From: Crocinitomicaceae bacterium
GTDB taxonomy: Bacteria > Bacteroidota > Bacteroidia > Flavobacteriales_D > Crocinitomicaceae
Direction: 5' to 3'
Length of the DNA stretch: 44,423 bases
Assembly: GCA_029254025.1 (NCBI GenBank)
Contig: JAQWYK010000016.1
Span: forward strand, 1 to 44,423
Under the pieces are notes generated by a model. The model was given only the letters and a program-made list of their open reading frames with translations, searched no databases and was not told the DNA's origin. Positions 24,140 to 33,784 of this stretch are shown here, one piece after another (position 1 is the stretch's first letter; every line of letters starts with the position of its first letter). Both the position numbers and the translations under genes were made by a program.

Positions 24140-25048
24140 ATGCTTTTCAATAGTGAACGTTCTGTTTTGGAGCATGTCCGTTACACGGATGCTCAGGACG
24201 GTAGAGTGTTTGATTTTTATGTCAAACGCGACGATTTAATAGATCCATTAGTTTCAGGCAATAAATGGCGTAAACTTAAATACAACATTGAGCAAGCGCG
24301 TCATAAGTCAAGTGAAGGCATTTTATCTTTTGGAGGTGCACATTCCAATCATTTAGTAGCTACTGCCAAAGCGTGCCATGTGGCAGGGTTGAAATCGGTT
24401 GGGTTTGTGCGTGGTGAAGAACTTTCTTACAATAGTAATAGTACCTTAATGGACTGCGCTCAACTGGGAATGGAACTCGTCTTTATCAGCAGAGAAGAAT
24501 ATCGGAATAAAGAGGATTGGGAATACATGAATCAAGTGCGTCATGGTTTTCCATCTTTTCATATAGTTCCAGAGGGTGGATCCAATTTCTATGGAATTAT
24601 TGGTTGTCAAGAAATTCTTAAGGAGACACCGAACGACTTCGATCACGTATTCGTTAGTGCTGGAACAGGAACTACAGCGGCAGGTGTGATTTTGAGTGCT
24701 GGACCACATACGAAAGTACATGTTGTTTCGGCGTTAAAAGGTGATTTCATGGAAGCTCAGGTTTCTAAAATGCTGAATTCCGTAGTCTTTGATGAAGAAC
24801 TTGTGGAAGAGCTAAAGGGAAAGACAGTATTTCATGATAACGCGCATTTCGGAGGATATGCGAAAACAACACCTGAGTTGCTTAGATTTATAAAGACTAT
24901 TCTGGCACAAACCCAGCTTCCAATTGATTCAGTTTACACAGGTAAAGCCTTGTATGAGTTGTTGCGTACTTGGAAAAAAGGTGAATTAGTGGAGCACCCG
25001 AAGGTGCTGTTTATTCATACGGGGGGGCTTCAAGGGATGCGAAGTTGA
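24140..25048 (+). CDS. PLP-dependent D-cysteine desulfhydrase / ACC deaminase-family enzyme
   Basis: The 302-residue protein belongs to the tryptophan-synthase-beta-like PLP fold of ACC deaminase/D-cysteine desulfhydrase. Visible are the N-terminal RDDLIDPLVSGNKWRKL with likely PLP Lys42, FGGAHSNHLVA, and VSAGTGTTAAGVI, the phosphate loop. Family enzymes degrade D-cysteine or 1-aminocyclopropane-1-carboxylate; which applies is not decided by these motifs. It follows the FKBP gene by 12 bases and probably shares its promoter. It converges on 25055. Confidence 0.85.
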   Translation: MLFNSERSVLEHVRYTDAQDGRVFDFYVKRDDLIDPLVSGNKWRKLKYNIEQARHKSSEGILSFGGAHSNHLVATAKACHVAGLKSVGFVRGEELSYNSNSTLMDCAQLGMELVFISREEYRNKEDWEYMNQVRHGFPSFHIVPEGGSNFYGIIGCQEILKETPNDFDHVFVSAGTGTTAAGVILSAGPHTKVHVVSALKGDFMEAQVSKMLNSVVFDEELVEELKGKTVFHDNAHFGGYAKTTPELLRFIKTILAQTQLPIDSVYTGKALYELLRTWKKGELVEHPKVLFIHTGGLQGMRS

Positions 25049-25054
25049 CCGAAG

Positions 25055-25822
25055 TTACATTTCCTTCTTCCACTTCAATTCTCCTTTCACTCGTTTAGAC
25101 TTATAAGAAACACCGTCCTCTCTGGATTCGCGCAGCTCCACTTTTCCTCTTCGCTTATATTTTACCTTGTATTGTTCTTTATTATTGGCAATCAGCTCAT
25201 ACGTGATTTTACCTTCCTTATCGTATTCAACAATATGATAATTCGACTGTTCTTCATCGCGTAGCGTATAAGATTCAATCTTTCCGTTAGAGAAGTAGGT
25301 AGTTCGGTTCACATATTCGAGGTCGAGTTGATCGCGAAAACGTTCGTATTGAATGGTCTTCACTTGTTCATTTTGATCAAGCCAAATAACACGAAATCCC
25401 TCGAAGGTATTTTCTCCATAGGGAGGATGGCGAAGCGTTGCGTGGTGCAATCTGTCTTTTTTATCAAAGAAGAATGCAGAACCTTTGGCAGTGCCGACGT
25501 CGTATTCAGTAAGACTGTAATAGGCCATTTCCTCCTTGTCGGTGATACTATTCCAGTTTTTATCAAAATACTCGAGCCACTTTCCGTGCTTATGTTTTCT
25601 ATAATCAGACAAGTCTTTTCCATCATTTAGCAAGTCTTGCTCGAAATAAATGTACGCAGAGTCGGTATACACATAAGTATTCTCTGTAATAAGTTGATTT
25701 CTATCATAAAAACGCTGAGGGAAGTCAATGCGCAGGTCAGTTTCACTCAATGCCACTTGTGTCCAGCTCCGATAAGCGAAGCTGAACACAAGTAGTAGCA
25801 AGAAAGTAACTGACCTAACCAC
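25055..25822 (-). CDS. Secreted protein of unknown function
   Basis: The 255-residue protein has an N-terminal signal peptide (LLLLVFSFAYRSWTQ). The mature part has short beta-type repeats that resemble MORN/YwqK-like text: HGKWLEYFDKNWN, FSNGKIESYTLRD and EGKITYELIANN. The C-terminus is basic. I do not recognise an enzyme. It lies 6 bases downstream of the M13 peptidase on the same strand and converges with the PLP gene by 6 bases, so it may end the peptidase operon. Confidence 0.65.
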   Translation of the reverse strand: MVRSVTFLLLLVFSFAYRSWTQVALSETDLRIDFPQRFYDRNQLITENTYVYTDSAYIYFEQDLLNDGKDLSDYRKHKHGKWLEYFDKNWNSITDKEEMAYYSLTEYDVGTAKGSAFFFDKKDRLHHATLRHPPYGENTFEGFRVIWLDQNEQVKTIQYERFRDQLDLEYVNRTTYFSNGKIESYTLRDEEQSNYHIVEYDKEGKITYELIANNKEQYKVKYKRRGKVELRESREDGVSYKSKRVKGELKWKKEM

Positions 25823-25828
25823 GGGATA

Positions 25829-27871
25829 TTACCAAATTTTTGAAATCACGTCTTCCGAATTCCGCATCGGATCTCCTTCTTTCACATCAAAGGCTTCGAA
25901 GAATTCCGGACAGTTCATTAATGGACCATTTACGCGGTACATTCCTGGGCTATGAGGATCTGTTGCAATGCGTTTTTTCAATTCCTCATCAGTATACTTA
26001 ATTTTCCACAATTGTGCATATGCAATAAAGAAGCGTTGAGCTGGAGTAAATCCATTAATGATTTCCCCCTTTTTAAACTCTTGTGTTCGCGTATACGCAT
26101 AGTAGGCCATTGTAATTCCACCGAGATCGGCAATATTTTCTCCCATTGTTAAGTCAGGATTTACACAGTGACCATCAATCGGGCAGAAGCCAGAGAACGT
26201 GGCGCCTAATTTTTGAGTGCGTTGCTCGAAATTTTCACGATCAATTTCTGTCCACCAATTTGTAAAGGAACCATCTGCTGCAAACTTACTTCCCATATCG
26301 TCGAATCCGTGTGTGAATTCGTGGCCGATCACCATTCCAATACCTCCGTAGTTTACTGCATCTTCTACATTAATGTCAAAGAAAGGATATTGCATGATTC
26401 CCGCTGGGAAAGCGATTTCATTCAATAAGGGATGGTAGTATGCATTTACCATGTGGGCAGGCATTCCCCATTCGTCTTTATCTACAGGACGGTGAAGGTC
26501 AGATAAGTTATCGCGCACACTATGCATGGCACATTGATCAATGTTATACAGGTAATTATCTGCCTTAATATCGATGATGCTTAAATCTTCCCACTTATCT
26601 GGGTAGCCCAATTTACGTCCAATAGCTTCCAACTTCGTCAAGGCTTGTTTTTTAGTCTCATCGGTCATCCACTCAAGTTCATTGATACGCTCGCGGTAAA
26701 CAGCTAACAAATCATCCACCATGCGATTTATTTTGTCTTTGGCCTCAACTGAGAAATGCTCAGCCACAAATGCTTGACCTAGGGCCTCGTTAATGGGTTG
26801 TCCAGTAATTTCATCAATCGCACGCTCGTTAATTGGTTTCATTTCTCTCGTACCAGATAGTACACCTTTGTAGAAATCGAAATTCAATTGCACGAACGCT
26901 TCATTTAAATGACCAGCATAGTTATTAATGGTTTTCCATGCCGTGTAATTCTTCAAGGTCTCTAAACTCGTTTTGTCGTAGAGTGCAGCAATGTGTTGTA
27001 CATATTCCGGCTGACCCACGATGATCGAATCAAAGCTTTCACATTCGATAGAAACAAGGAACGTTTCAAAATCAAAGGGCTTCAGCATTCCAAGGAAGTC
27101 TGCGCGGTTATATTTGTTGTAGGTATTTTCTGGAACTCTCAGTTCAGCAGGTTTCATCATCTTAGATGCCAACGTTTTTTCAAATTCGAAAATTTCTTGT
27201 GCTTTTGCTGCAGCATCTTCTTGTCCTGCAAGTTCGAAAGAAGCTTGAAGGTGTGCAATGTATTTCGTACGGATATCTTCTTTCGTTTCGTCGAAGTAAT
27301 AATCTCTATTTGGGAGACCAAGTCCACCTTGAGAGAAATATACCGTATTGTTCTCTACATCTTTCAAGTCCTGTCCAACACCAAAGCTGAAAAAAGTTGA
27401 AATGCCTTTGATATAATCATTCGCCATGTGGTTGAGCAATCCATCTTTGGAGTTAATTGCATTGACTTTGTCTAATTTCTCCGCGATGAATGTTGCTCCA
27501 ACAGCGTTGCGTTGCTCCATGTTGATGAAAGAAGCGTAATAATCACCTATTAATTGTGTTGCAGAACCTTTGTCTGCATTGGCCTCAACAGCCGCCTCAA
27601 GAATGGTGGTCAACTTTTCTTTATTATTTTGGTCTAACTCATTGAAGCTTCCCCAGCGCGACTCAGAAGCAGGTATTTCTGTATTCTTTATCCAAATTCC
27701 ATTTGCAAACATGAAAAAGTCATTCTGTGGGCGAATGGTAGTATCCATCAGGTTAGGGTCAATGGATATCACAGATTGAGCATTCTCATCCGTTGTTTCT
27801 ACTGAGTTTACGCCGCAGGAGTGCAATCCGAACAGGAGTGTAGAGGTTGCAAATACGTGTAGTGTTTTCAT
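25829..27871 (-). CDS. M13 family (neprilysin-like) zinc metallopeptidase, lipoprotein
   Basis: The 680-residue protein has a lipoprotein signal with Cys19 (in GLHSC). The zinc site is complete: VIGHEFTH at 517-521 (HExxH, base Glu518) and the third ligand Glu578 in GENIADLGG. NAYYHPLLNEIAFPAGI is the M13 substrate-binding motif. Residues about 50-430 are the peptidase M13 N-terminal helical domain. The enzyme would cleave exported oligopeptides on the periplasmic side or outside. The gene follows the ElaA-like acetyltransferase after 25 bases. Confidence 0.94.
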   Translation of the reverse strand: MKTLHVFATSTLLFGLHSCGVNSVETTDENAQSVISIDPNLMDTTIRPQNDFFMFANGIWIKNTEIPASESRWGSFNELDQNNKEKLTTILEAAVEANADKGSATQLIGDYYASFINMEQRNAVGATFIAEKLDKVNAINSKDGLLNHMANDYIKGISTFFSFGVGQDLKDVENNTVYFSQGGLGLPNRDYYFDETKEDIRTKYIAHLQASFELAGQEDAAAKAQEIFEFEKTLASKMMKPAELRVPENTYNKYNRADFLGMLKPFDFETFLVSIECESFDSIIVGQPEYVQHIAALYDKTSLETLKNYTAWKTINNYAGHLNEAFVQLNFDFYKGVLSGTREMKPINERAIDEITGQPINEALGQAFVAEHFSVEAKDKINRMVDDLLAVYRERINELEWMTDETKKQALTKLEAIGRKLGYPDKWEDLSIIDIKADNYLYNIDQCAMHSVRDNLSDLHRPVDKDEWGMPAHMVNAYYHPLLNEIAFPAGIMQYPFFDINVEDAVNYGGIGMVIGHEFTHGFDDMGSKFAADGSFTNWWTEIDRENFEQRTQKLGATFSGFCPIDGHCVNPDLTMGENIADLGGITMAYYAYTRTQEFKKGEIINGFTPAQRFFIAYAQLWKIKYTDEELKKRIATDPHSPGMYRVNGPLMNCPEFFEAFDVKEGDPMRNSEDVISKIW

Positions 27872-27896
27872 AGTATATAGCTTTGTTTGCTTTTAA

Positions 27897-28346
27897 TTAA
27901 TGTTTATTTATCATCTCAACATGCGGAATTCCGTCTTCAAGGTATTCTTTTCCTGTAGAGGAGAATCCGTGCTGAGCATAAAATTGTTCCAAATGCTTTT
28001 GTGCAGAAAGCTTCATGTCCGTTTCTCCAAATTTAGTAAAAATAAACTGCATGGATTGCTTCATTAACTCATGTCCATTCTTTCCACCTCGAACTGAGGG
28101 GTCGAGTACAATGCGACCAATACCAGCTGAAGGATAGAGTAGTCCAGGAGGAATGATGCGTGCAGTGCCTACAATTTCTCCTTGCACATTTGTTGAGAGT
28201 ACGTGATAACATTCCTTATCCAATCCATCGAGGTCTTGGTAAGGGCAATCTTGTTCAATAACAAAAACTTTGATGCGCAAGGCAATACAGTCGTGGAATT
28301 CATCCAGCGTCAGCTCCTTGTAGTGCTTAAATGTCCAATTCAACAT
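27897..28346 (-). CDS. ElaA-like GNAT-family acetyltransferase
   Basis: The ATG at 28346 gives MLNWTFKHYKEL, the usual ElaA N-terminus; a TTG at 28370 inside the upstream gene is less likely. Family motifs are ALRIKVFVIEQDCPYQDLDGLDKECYH, GRIVLDPSVRGGKNGHELM (the acetyl-CoA pyrophosphate loop region) and AQKHLEQFYAQHGFSSTGKEYLEDGIPHVEM. The substrate is unknown. The gene starts 4 bases after the stop of the carboxyltransferase, so it is in the same transcript. Confidence 0.85.
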   Translation of the reverse strand: MLNWTFKHYKELTLDEFHDCIALRIKVFVIEQDCPYQDLDGLDKECYHVLSTNVQGEIVGTARIIPPGLLYPSAGIGRIVLDPSVRGGKNGHELMKQSMQFIFTKFGETDMKLSAQKHLEQFYAQHGFSSTGKEYLEDGIPHVEMINKH

Positions 28347-28350
28347 CTCA

Positions 28351-29994
28351 TCAAGTTTGAATAACCCCAACGTTGTAACGTTCTGTTATCGGTTTGTGAT
28401 TTGCCGCTTCAATCCCCATAGAGATGACTTTACGCGTTTCTGTAGGATTTATGATGGCATCCACCCAAATTCGAGAGGCCGCATAATATGGTGAAATTTG
28501 CTCATCGTAGCGGTCTTTAATTTTATTATACAGTTCACTTTCGCGTTCTGGTGTAATTTCTTCTCCTTTCGCTTTTAAAGAGGCTACTTCAATCTGTAAC
28601 AATGTTTTTGCTGCGGCTGCTCCGCTCATCACCGCTAATTCAGCGGTTGGCCATGCCACGATTAGTCGTGGGTCATAGGCTTTTCCGCACATCGCGTAGT
28701 TTCCTGCGCCGTAGGAGTTTCCGATGACTACAGAGAACTTAGGTACTACAGAATTCGCCATAGCATTCACCATTTTAGCACCGTCTTTGATGATCCCACC
28801 GTGTTCACTTTTGGAACCTACCATAAATCCGGAGACGTCATGCAAAAAGACCAGAGGAATACTCTTTTGATTACAATTCATAATGAAACGTGCTGCTTTG
28901 TCCGCGGAATCAGAATAGATCACACCACCGAACTGCATTTCTCCTTTTGCGTTTTTTACTAAAATACGCTGATTGGCTACAATCCCGACACTCCAACCGT
29001 CAATTCGCGCGTAAGCAGTAATAATTGATTGACCATAGTCTTTTTTGTATTCTGTAAATTTAGAATCGTCTACGATACATTTTAATATATCGCGCATATC
29101 GTACGGCTTCGCACGATCTTTTGGCAATATTCCATACACCTCTTTCGGGTCTTTTTTAGGAGCAATCGACTCTTTTCTATCGAAACCAGCGTCTTGTGCT
29201 GCCCCAATTTTATCCATCAAATCACGGATAGTCGCTAAACATTCTTCGTCATTTTCTGAGTTGTAATCACACACCCCAGAGATTTGCGTATGCGTAGTAG
29301 CTCCGCCTAACGTCTCATTGTCTATCGATTCGCCGATAGCTGCTTTTACCAGATAAGAACCTGCTAAGAAGATGGTTCCTGTTCCGTTTACAATTAAACT
29401 CTCATCCGACATAATAGGCAGGTAAGCACCACCAGCCACGCAACTTCCCATCACAGCAGCAATTTGCGGAATTCCACGGGAACTCATAATGGCGTTGTTT
29501 CTAAAGATACGTCCAAAATGCTCTTTGTCCGGAAATATTTCGTCTTGCATCGGAAGATAAACTCCTGCAGAATCAACTAAGTAGATGATTGGTAAGTTAT
29601 TTTCCATAGCAATTTCTTGTGCGCGCAGGTTCTTCTTACCGGTAATTGGAAACCATGCGCCTGCCTTTACGGTAGCATCATTGGCAACAACAATACATTG
29701 TTTTCCAGAAACGTAGCCAATGACCACAACTACACCTCCTCCTGGGCAGCCGCCATGTTCTTCATACATACCACGTCCTGCAAAAGCTGCTATTTCTATG
29801 TGTTCAGTATCTTTATCCAACAATAAGTCGATACGTTCTCTGGCTGAAAGTTTTCCTTTCTCGCGCAGTTTATCCATCTTTTTTTGACCTCCACCGAGGT
29901 ATATTTTCTCCAGTTCTCGCTCGAGTTGCGCAATTTTCAGACGCATCGCATCATCATTCTTGTTGAATTCCAATTCTTTTGCTGATAGTGTCAT
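28351..29994 (-). CDS. Acyl-CoA carboxylase carboxyltransferase (beta) subunit
   Basis: The 547-residue protein is the carboxyltransferase of a biotin-dependent acyl-CoA carboxylase. Visible are KLSARERIDLLLD, GVYLPMQDEIFPDKEHFGRIF, MGSCVAGGAYLP, the oxyanion GG of PLVFLHDVSGFMVG and GNSYGAGNYAMCGKAY. Motif GVYLPMQ fits the methylcrotonyl- or geranyl-CoA-type (MCC-beta), with propionyl-CoA carboxylase the alternative. The biotin carboxylase/BCCP partner is not in the window. It is the first gene of an operon with ElaA-like and M13 genes. Confidence 0.85.
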   Translation of the reverse strand: MTLSAKELEFNKNDDAMRLKIAQLERELEKIYLGGGQKKMDKLREKGKLSARERIDLLLDKDTEHIEIAAFAGRGMYEEHGGCPGGGVVVVIGYVSGKQCIVVANDATVKAGAWFPITGKKNLRAQEIAMENNLPIIYLVDSAGVYLPMQDEIFPDKEHFGRIFRNNAIMSSRGIPQIAAVMGSCVAGGAYLPIMSDESLIVNGTGTIFLAGSYLVKAAIGESIDNETLGGATTHTQISGVCDYNSENDEECLATIRDLMDKIGAAQDAGFDRKESIAPKKDPKEVYGILPKDRAKPYDMRDILKCIVDDSKFTEYKKDYGQSIITAYARIDGWSVGIVANQRILVKNAKGEMQFGGVIYSDSADKAARFIMNCNQKSIPLVFLHDVSGFMVGSKSEHGGIIKDGAKMVNAMANSVVPKFSVVIGNSYGAGNYAMCGKAYDPRLIVAWPTAELAVMSGAAAAKTLLQIEVASLKAKGEEITPERESELYNKIKDRYDEQISPYYAASRIWVDAIINPTETRKVISMGIEAANHKPITERYNVGVIQT

Positions 29995-30275
29995 TTTCTG
30001 TTAAATATTGAACGTTAAAAATAATAGAAAATCCTTAAATAATGGCTCAAAGTAATGATCAATTAGGATGGAATATGAATGAATGACTATCGAAAGCTTC
30101 ATGCTTTTTAGAATTGATACTTCGAGACTGGATAGTAATTCCTATGGCTGGACGCGTGTGCTCTTGTGTGCATGTTCTGCAAGAAATTTTACTTGAGGAG
30201 ACTTCCTTCAAATTTCTAATGATGAGCGAATCATACAATAATTCGTTAACTTTGCACCTCTAAAGGAACGGGTAC
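29995..30275. other. 281-base divergent intergenic region
   Basis: The region between the carboxyltransferase and the DEAD-box gene contains a TAACTTTG -7 element for the latter and an AAAGC/GCTTT mini-hairpin near 30095-30112. I see no tRNA-like or conserved small RNA. A 14-codon ATG frame at 30042-30086 is too short to support. Confidence 0.4.
30247..30254 (+). promoter_or_regulatory. -7 promoter element TAACTTTG for the DEAD-box helicase
   Basis: This is a perfect TAnnTTTG match followed by C, 21 bases before the ATG. Confidence 0.6.
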
Positions 30276-31505
30276 ATGAAATTCAAAGATTTTCCGGTTG
30301 AGGAGAAAATAAAATCCAATATTGAACGCATGGGTTGGAATAGACCTACTGATATTCAGTATAAAGTTATTTTCCCCGTGTTGAAAGGAGAAGATGTTTT
30401 AGCGATTGCCCAAACGGGGACTGGAAAAACAGCGAGTTTCGTTATCCCTACAGTACATTTTGTTGCTCAAGCTGGTGGAGGTAAGAAGTATCAGAAACGA
30501 ACACCAGAAATTTTAGTAATGGTTCCAACCCGCGAATTGTCTGAGCAAATTCGAGATGTGTATGTGGAGCTAGCCAAAGGATTAGATGTCAAAATTATGA
30601 CCCTCATGGGGGGCGTTGAACAAGATGCACAAATTGAACAGTTAAAGAAAGGGGTGGACATTGTTATTGCTACTCCAGGTAGAATGTTTGATTTAGTTTC
30701 TCAAGGGTATTTGAAATTGGAAAACATAAAAACGGTTGTGCTCGACGAAGCCGATCATATGTTGGATCTTGGTTTTATTAAGGATATACGTGACCTCAAT
30801 AAAAAATTACCAAGAAATCGCCAAACGCTTTTCTTTTCTGCAACCATTGATAAGGACATTAAGAAGATTGCGTACGAATTGGTAAAAAATGCCATTCGTA
30901 TTCAGATTTCACCTAAAAACCCGGTTGCAAAGAATATTGAGCATTCAGTGACGTTTGTAGCGATGGATGACAAACGCTTCTTTTTGGAGAACTTGGTGAA
31001 AGAGAATGACGATAAGAAGATGATTGCGTTTGTGCGTACAAAGGTGCGGGCAGAACGCGTGGTGAAAGCGATGGAGAGAGTGGGAGTAAAAGCAGAGGCC
31101 CTTCACGGTGGTATACCTCAAGATGAGCGGTTTTCTATTTTTGAACGCTTTAAATCTGGAGAGAACCAATTGTTGATTACGACGGATGTGGCTGCTCGGG
31201 GAATAGATATTCCTGGGGTACATGCAGTTGTGAACTATGATTTGCCTGAGGTCCCAGAGAACTATGTTCACCGTGTAGGACGAACAGGTCGTGGAAAAGA
31301 GAAGGGCTGGGCAATAGCATTTTGCAGCGAAGAGGAAAAACCGTTTTTGCAGGCCATTGAAGAGTATACAGGGGATGCGATTCCTGTGTATGAATTGTCG
31401 AAAGGAGACTATTTAGCGGTAATCGAAGATTCAGAAGACATTACCTATAACTGGCAGAGCTTAATTGAAGAGGATAATAAACGGAATCAGAAGAAGGGGT
31501 GGTAG
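30276..31505 (+). CDS. DEAD-box ATP-dependent RNA helicase (RhlE-like)
   Basis: The 409-residue helicase has all core motifs: a Q motif in RPTDIQYKVIFP, motif I AIAQTGTGKTAS, Ia VPTRELSEQIR, motif II VLDEADHML, motif III FFSATI, motif V TDVAARGIDIP and motif VI HRVGRTGR. The C-terminal tail is short (about 40 residues beyond the RecA2 core) and lacks the Arg-rich extension of many RhlE proteins. It likely remodels ribosomal or cold-shock RNA. A 115-base intergenic stretch with repeats separates it from rimO. Confidence 0.94.
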   Translation: MKFKDFPVEEKIKSNIERMGWNRPTDIQYKVIFPVLKGEDVLAIAQTGTGKTASFVIPTVHFVAQAGGGKKYQKRTPEILVMVPTRELSEQIRDVYVELAKGLDVKIMTLMGGVEQDAQIEQLKKGVDIVIATPGRMFDLVSQGYLKLENIKTVVLDEADHMLDLGFIKDIRDLNKKLPRNRQTLFFSATIDKDIKKIAYELVKNAIRIQISPKNPVAKNIEHSVTFVAMDDKRFFLENLVKENDDKKMIAFVRTKVRAERVVKAMERVGVKAEALHGGIPQDERFSIFERFKSGENQLLITTDVAARGIDIPGVHAVVNYDLPEVPENYVHRVGRTGRGKEKGWAIAFCSEEEKPFLQAIEEYTGDAIPVYELSKGDYLAVIEDSEDITYNWQSLIEEDNKRNQKKGW

Positions 31506-31602
31506 GTTGCGCTGCGTGCGTTGCAGGTTAGGAGTTATAGGTTGGGGTTGAACGTGCAACTCGAAACCTGAAACGGACGAAGGCCCTGTAACCCGTAACA
31601 AT
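31504..31602. repeat. Intergenic word cluster of CAGGTT/AACCTG type before rimO
   Basis: The sequence between the helicase and rimO is made of related G/T-rich then C/A-rich words: CAGGTT (31524-31529), AGGTTGGGGTTG, then AACCTG (31565-31570) and CCTGTAACCCGTAAC. CAGGTT and AACCTG form an inverted repeat. Words resemble the element at 17411-17460 and 1081-1110. Confidence 0.4.
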
Positions 31603-31620
31603 ATTTTAAAAAGACATTGA

Positions 31621-32931
31621 ATGAAAACAAAAACATTAAAAAAGAATAAAGTTAACGTCGTAACCTTGGGATGTTCCAAGAACTTATTCGACTCGGAGGT
31701 GCTCATGGCGCAATTGAAAGCGAATAAGTTTGAGGTGGAACATGAGTCGATGGTCGATGACTCTTCTATTGTGATTATCAATACGTGTGGGTTTATCGAT
31801 AATGCAAAACAGGAGTCGATTGACACTATTTTGCGCTATGCCGATGCCAAGAAAGAGGGACAAGTAGACAAATTATATGTGACGGGTTGTCTTTCTGAAC
31901 GCTACAAGGATGATTTAGAAACTGAAATCCCTGAAGTAGATGCGTATTTTGGTACGCGTGAACTTCCCCGTTTATTGAAGACGTTGAAGGCAGATTATAA
32001 GCATGAGTTGGTAGGTGAGCGCTTGTTGACAACACCTTCTCACTATGCGTATTTCAAAATTGCCGAGGGATGTGATCGTCCGTGTGCGTTTTGCGCGATT
32101 CCGTTGATGCGCGGAAAGCATGTTTCAACCCCGATTGAAGATTTGGTAAAGCATGCCGAAGCACTAGCTGCGCAAGGGGTGAAGGAGTTGATGCTGATAG
32201 CACAGGACTTGACCTATTATGGGTTAGACATCTATAAGAAGCGGAATTTGGCTGAATTGATTGAGCGGTTAAGTGAAGTGGATGGAATCGAATGGATTCG
32301 TTTGCATTATGCGTTTCCAGCTGGTTTCCCAAGAGACGTGTTGGATGTGATGAAAAACAATCCGAAGGTATGTAATTACTTGGATATGCCTCTGCAGCAC
32401 GGAACAACAAAAATGCTCCATGCGATGCGTCGCGGAATTACCCGTGAAAAAACAGACGCATTGATTCAGGAAATACGTGAAAAAATACCTGGAGTTGCTA
32501 TTCGCACAACCTTGATCGCTGGATTCCCAGGTGAAACAGAAGAAGATTTCCAAGAAATGTACGATTGGGTAGAGCAATCCCGTTTCGATCGTCTAGGAAT
32601 ATTTACTTATTCACACGAAGAGAATACGCACGCCTATAGTTATGAAGACGATGTTCTCAACAAGGTGAAACGTGAACGTGCGGATGCCATTATGGAATTA
32701 CAGTCGGGTATTAGCTATGAACTGAACCAAGAAAAAATCGGTAAGACGTTTAAGGTGTTGTTTGATCGCGTGGAAGGGGACTATTTCATTGGACGTACTG
32801 AATTCGATTCTCCAGAGGTGGATAACGAAGTGTTGGTGAAAAAGGCCGATGGCTATGTGCGTATTGGCGACTTCGCAGATGTGAAGATTACCCACGCAGA
32901 GCATTATGATTTGTTTGGTGTTTTGGTTTGA
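31621..32931 (+). CDS. rimO: Ribosomal protein S12 methylthiotransferase
   Basis: RimO is a radical-SAM enzyme that adds a methylthio group to the conserved Asp of ribosomal protein S12. The 436-residue protein has the N-terminal UPF0004 cluster cysteines (LGCSKN, NTCGF, TGCLSERY), the radical-SAM CDRPCAFC (CX3CX2C) with its preceding IAEG, and a C-terminal TRAM domain (about 370-436). The consensus PRLLKTL and SHYAYFKIAEGCDRPC fit RimO rather than MiaB. It lies 115 bases after the helicase and converges on the RluF-type gene. Confidence 0.95.
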   Translation: MKTKTLKKNKVNVVTLGCSKNLFDSEVLMAQLKANKFEVEHESMVDDSSIVIINTCGFIDNAKQESIDTILRYADAKKEGQVDKLYVTGCLSERYKDDLETEIPEVDAYFGTRELPRLLKTLKADYKHELVGERLLTTPSHYAYFKIAEGCDRPCAFCAIPLMRGKHVSTPIEDLVKHAEALAAQGVKELMLIAQDLTYYGLDIYKKRNLAELIERLSEVDGIEWIRLHYAFPAGFPRDVLDVMKNNPKVCNYLDMPLQHGTTKMLHAMRRGITREKTDALIQEIREKIPGVAIRTTLIAGFPGETEEDFQEMYDWVEQSRFDRLGIFTYSHEENTHAYSYEDDVLNKVKRERADAIMELQSGISYELNQEKIGKTFKVLFDRVEGDYFIGRTEFDSPEVDNEVLVKKADGYVRIGDFADVKITHAEHYDLFGVLV

Positions 32932-32934
32932 TTT

Positions 32935-32949
32935 TGAATTCAGAATTCA
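32935..32949. repeat. Odd palindrome TGAATTC-A-GAATTCA with tandem GAATTCAGA copies
   Basis: A perfect 7-1-7 inverted repeat immediately follows the rimO stop. Three copies of GAATTCAGA-type text lie in 32936-32966, and AGAGTT (32949-32954) can pair with AACTCT (32965-32970). The segment may act as a weak bidirectional terminator for the convergent genes. Confidence 0.4.
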
Positions 32950-32989
32950 GAGTTGAGAATTCAGAACTCTAAACTCTATACTCCAAATA

Positions 32990-33715
32990 CTATTCTACTT
33001 CATAAGTTTTGTCAGAGTTCTTGAGTAAGCGATTCAATTCCGATAACTCAGCGGTGGATAAATAACGCCATTCACCTTCAGGTGTATCCAGTTGTATGTT
33101 CATGATGCGGATACGCTTTAAGCGGATAACTTCGTAGCTCAAGTGCTCACACATTCTTCGAATTTGGCGGTTAAGTCCTTGTGTGAGAATGATGCGAAAT
33201 GTTCGGTCTCCTATAGGTTCTACCAGACATTCTCGTGTAATAGTGTCTAAAATAGGAACGCCACTCCTCATCTTCTGTATAAAACTCTTCGTAATTGGCT
33301 TGTCGACAGTTACCACGTATTCCTTTTCATGGTTGTTTCGCGCTCGAAGTATTTTGTTGACAATATCACCGTCATTCGTAAGTAGAATTAGTCCTTCACT
33401 GGGTTTGTCCAACCTGCCGATAGGGAAGATACGCTTCGGGTACTTCATGAAATCAACGATGTTGTCGGGCTCTCTGGTTGTATCGGTTGTACAAACGATT
33501 CCTACCGGCTTATTGAGCGCGATGTATACAAACTCTTCCTGCGGTTTATTGATCGCTTTGCCATCCACTTCCACTTGATCTCCAGGTTGCACTTTAGTAC
33601 CCATTTCAGGAACTTTCCCGTTGATTGTCACACGACCTTCCTCAATCAGTTTATCAGCTGCACGTCGCGAGCAGTATCCAGATTCACTGAGAAATTTATT
33701 GATGCGTGTTTCCAT
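32990..33715 (-). CDS. RluF-like rRNA pseudouridine synthase
   Basis: The ATG at 33715 gives [24 protein letters not shown], the S4-like RNA-binding domain (residues 3-65); upstream codons in frame belong to the intergenic region. The catalytic domain has [10 protein letters not shown] and the catalytic-Asp motif [19 protein letters not shown], then [13 protein letters not shown]. The pattern is that of the RsuA/RluB/E/F family, closest to RluF (23S rRNA U2604). It may be the last gene of an operon with the zinc-ribbon and Nif3-like genes. Confidence 0.87.
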   Translation of the reverse strand: METRINKFLSESGYCSRRAADKLIEEGRVTINGKVPEMGTKVQPGDQVEVDGKAINKPQEEFVYIALNKPVGIVCTTDTTREPDNIVDFMKYPKRIFPIGRLDKPSEGLILLTNDGDIVNKILRARNNHEKEYVVTVDKPITKSFIQKMRSGVPILDTITRECLVEPIGDRTFRIILTQGLNRQIRRMCEHLSYEVIRLKRIRIMNIQLDTPEGEWRYLSTAELSELNRLLKNSDKTYEVE

Positions 33716-33784
33716 GTTTAGTTGAAAGTCAAAAGTTGAAGGTTCAAAAAAAAAGGCCATCTTGCGATGACCTCATTGGAAATT

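Noticed and set aside
27897-28370. Earlier TTG start of the ElaA-like gene at 28370
   Set aside because: It lies within the carboxyltransferase gene, and MLNWTFKHY at 28346 is the usual family N-terminus.
30042-30086. Short ATG frame of 14 codons in the carboxyltransferase/helicase gap
   Set aside because: It is too short, lacks a promoter of its own and has no recognisable pattern.
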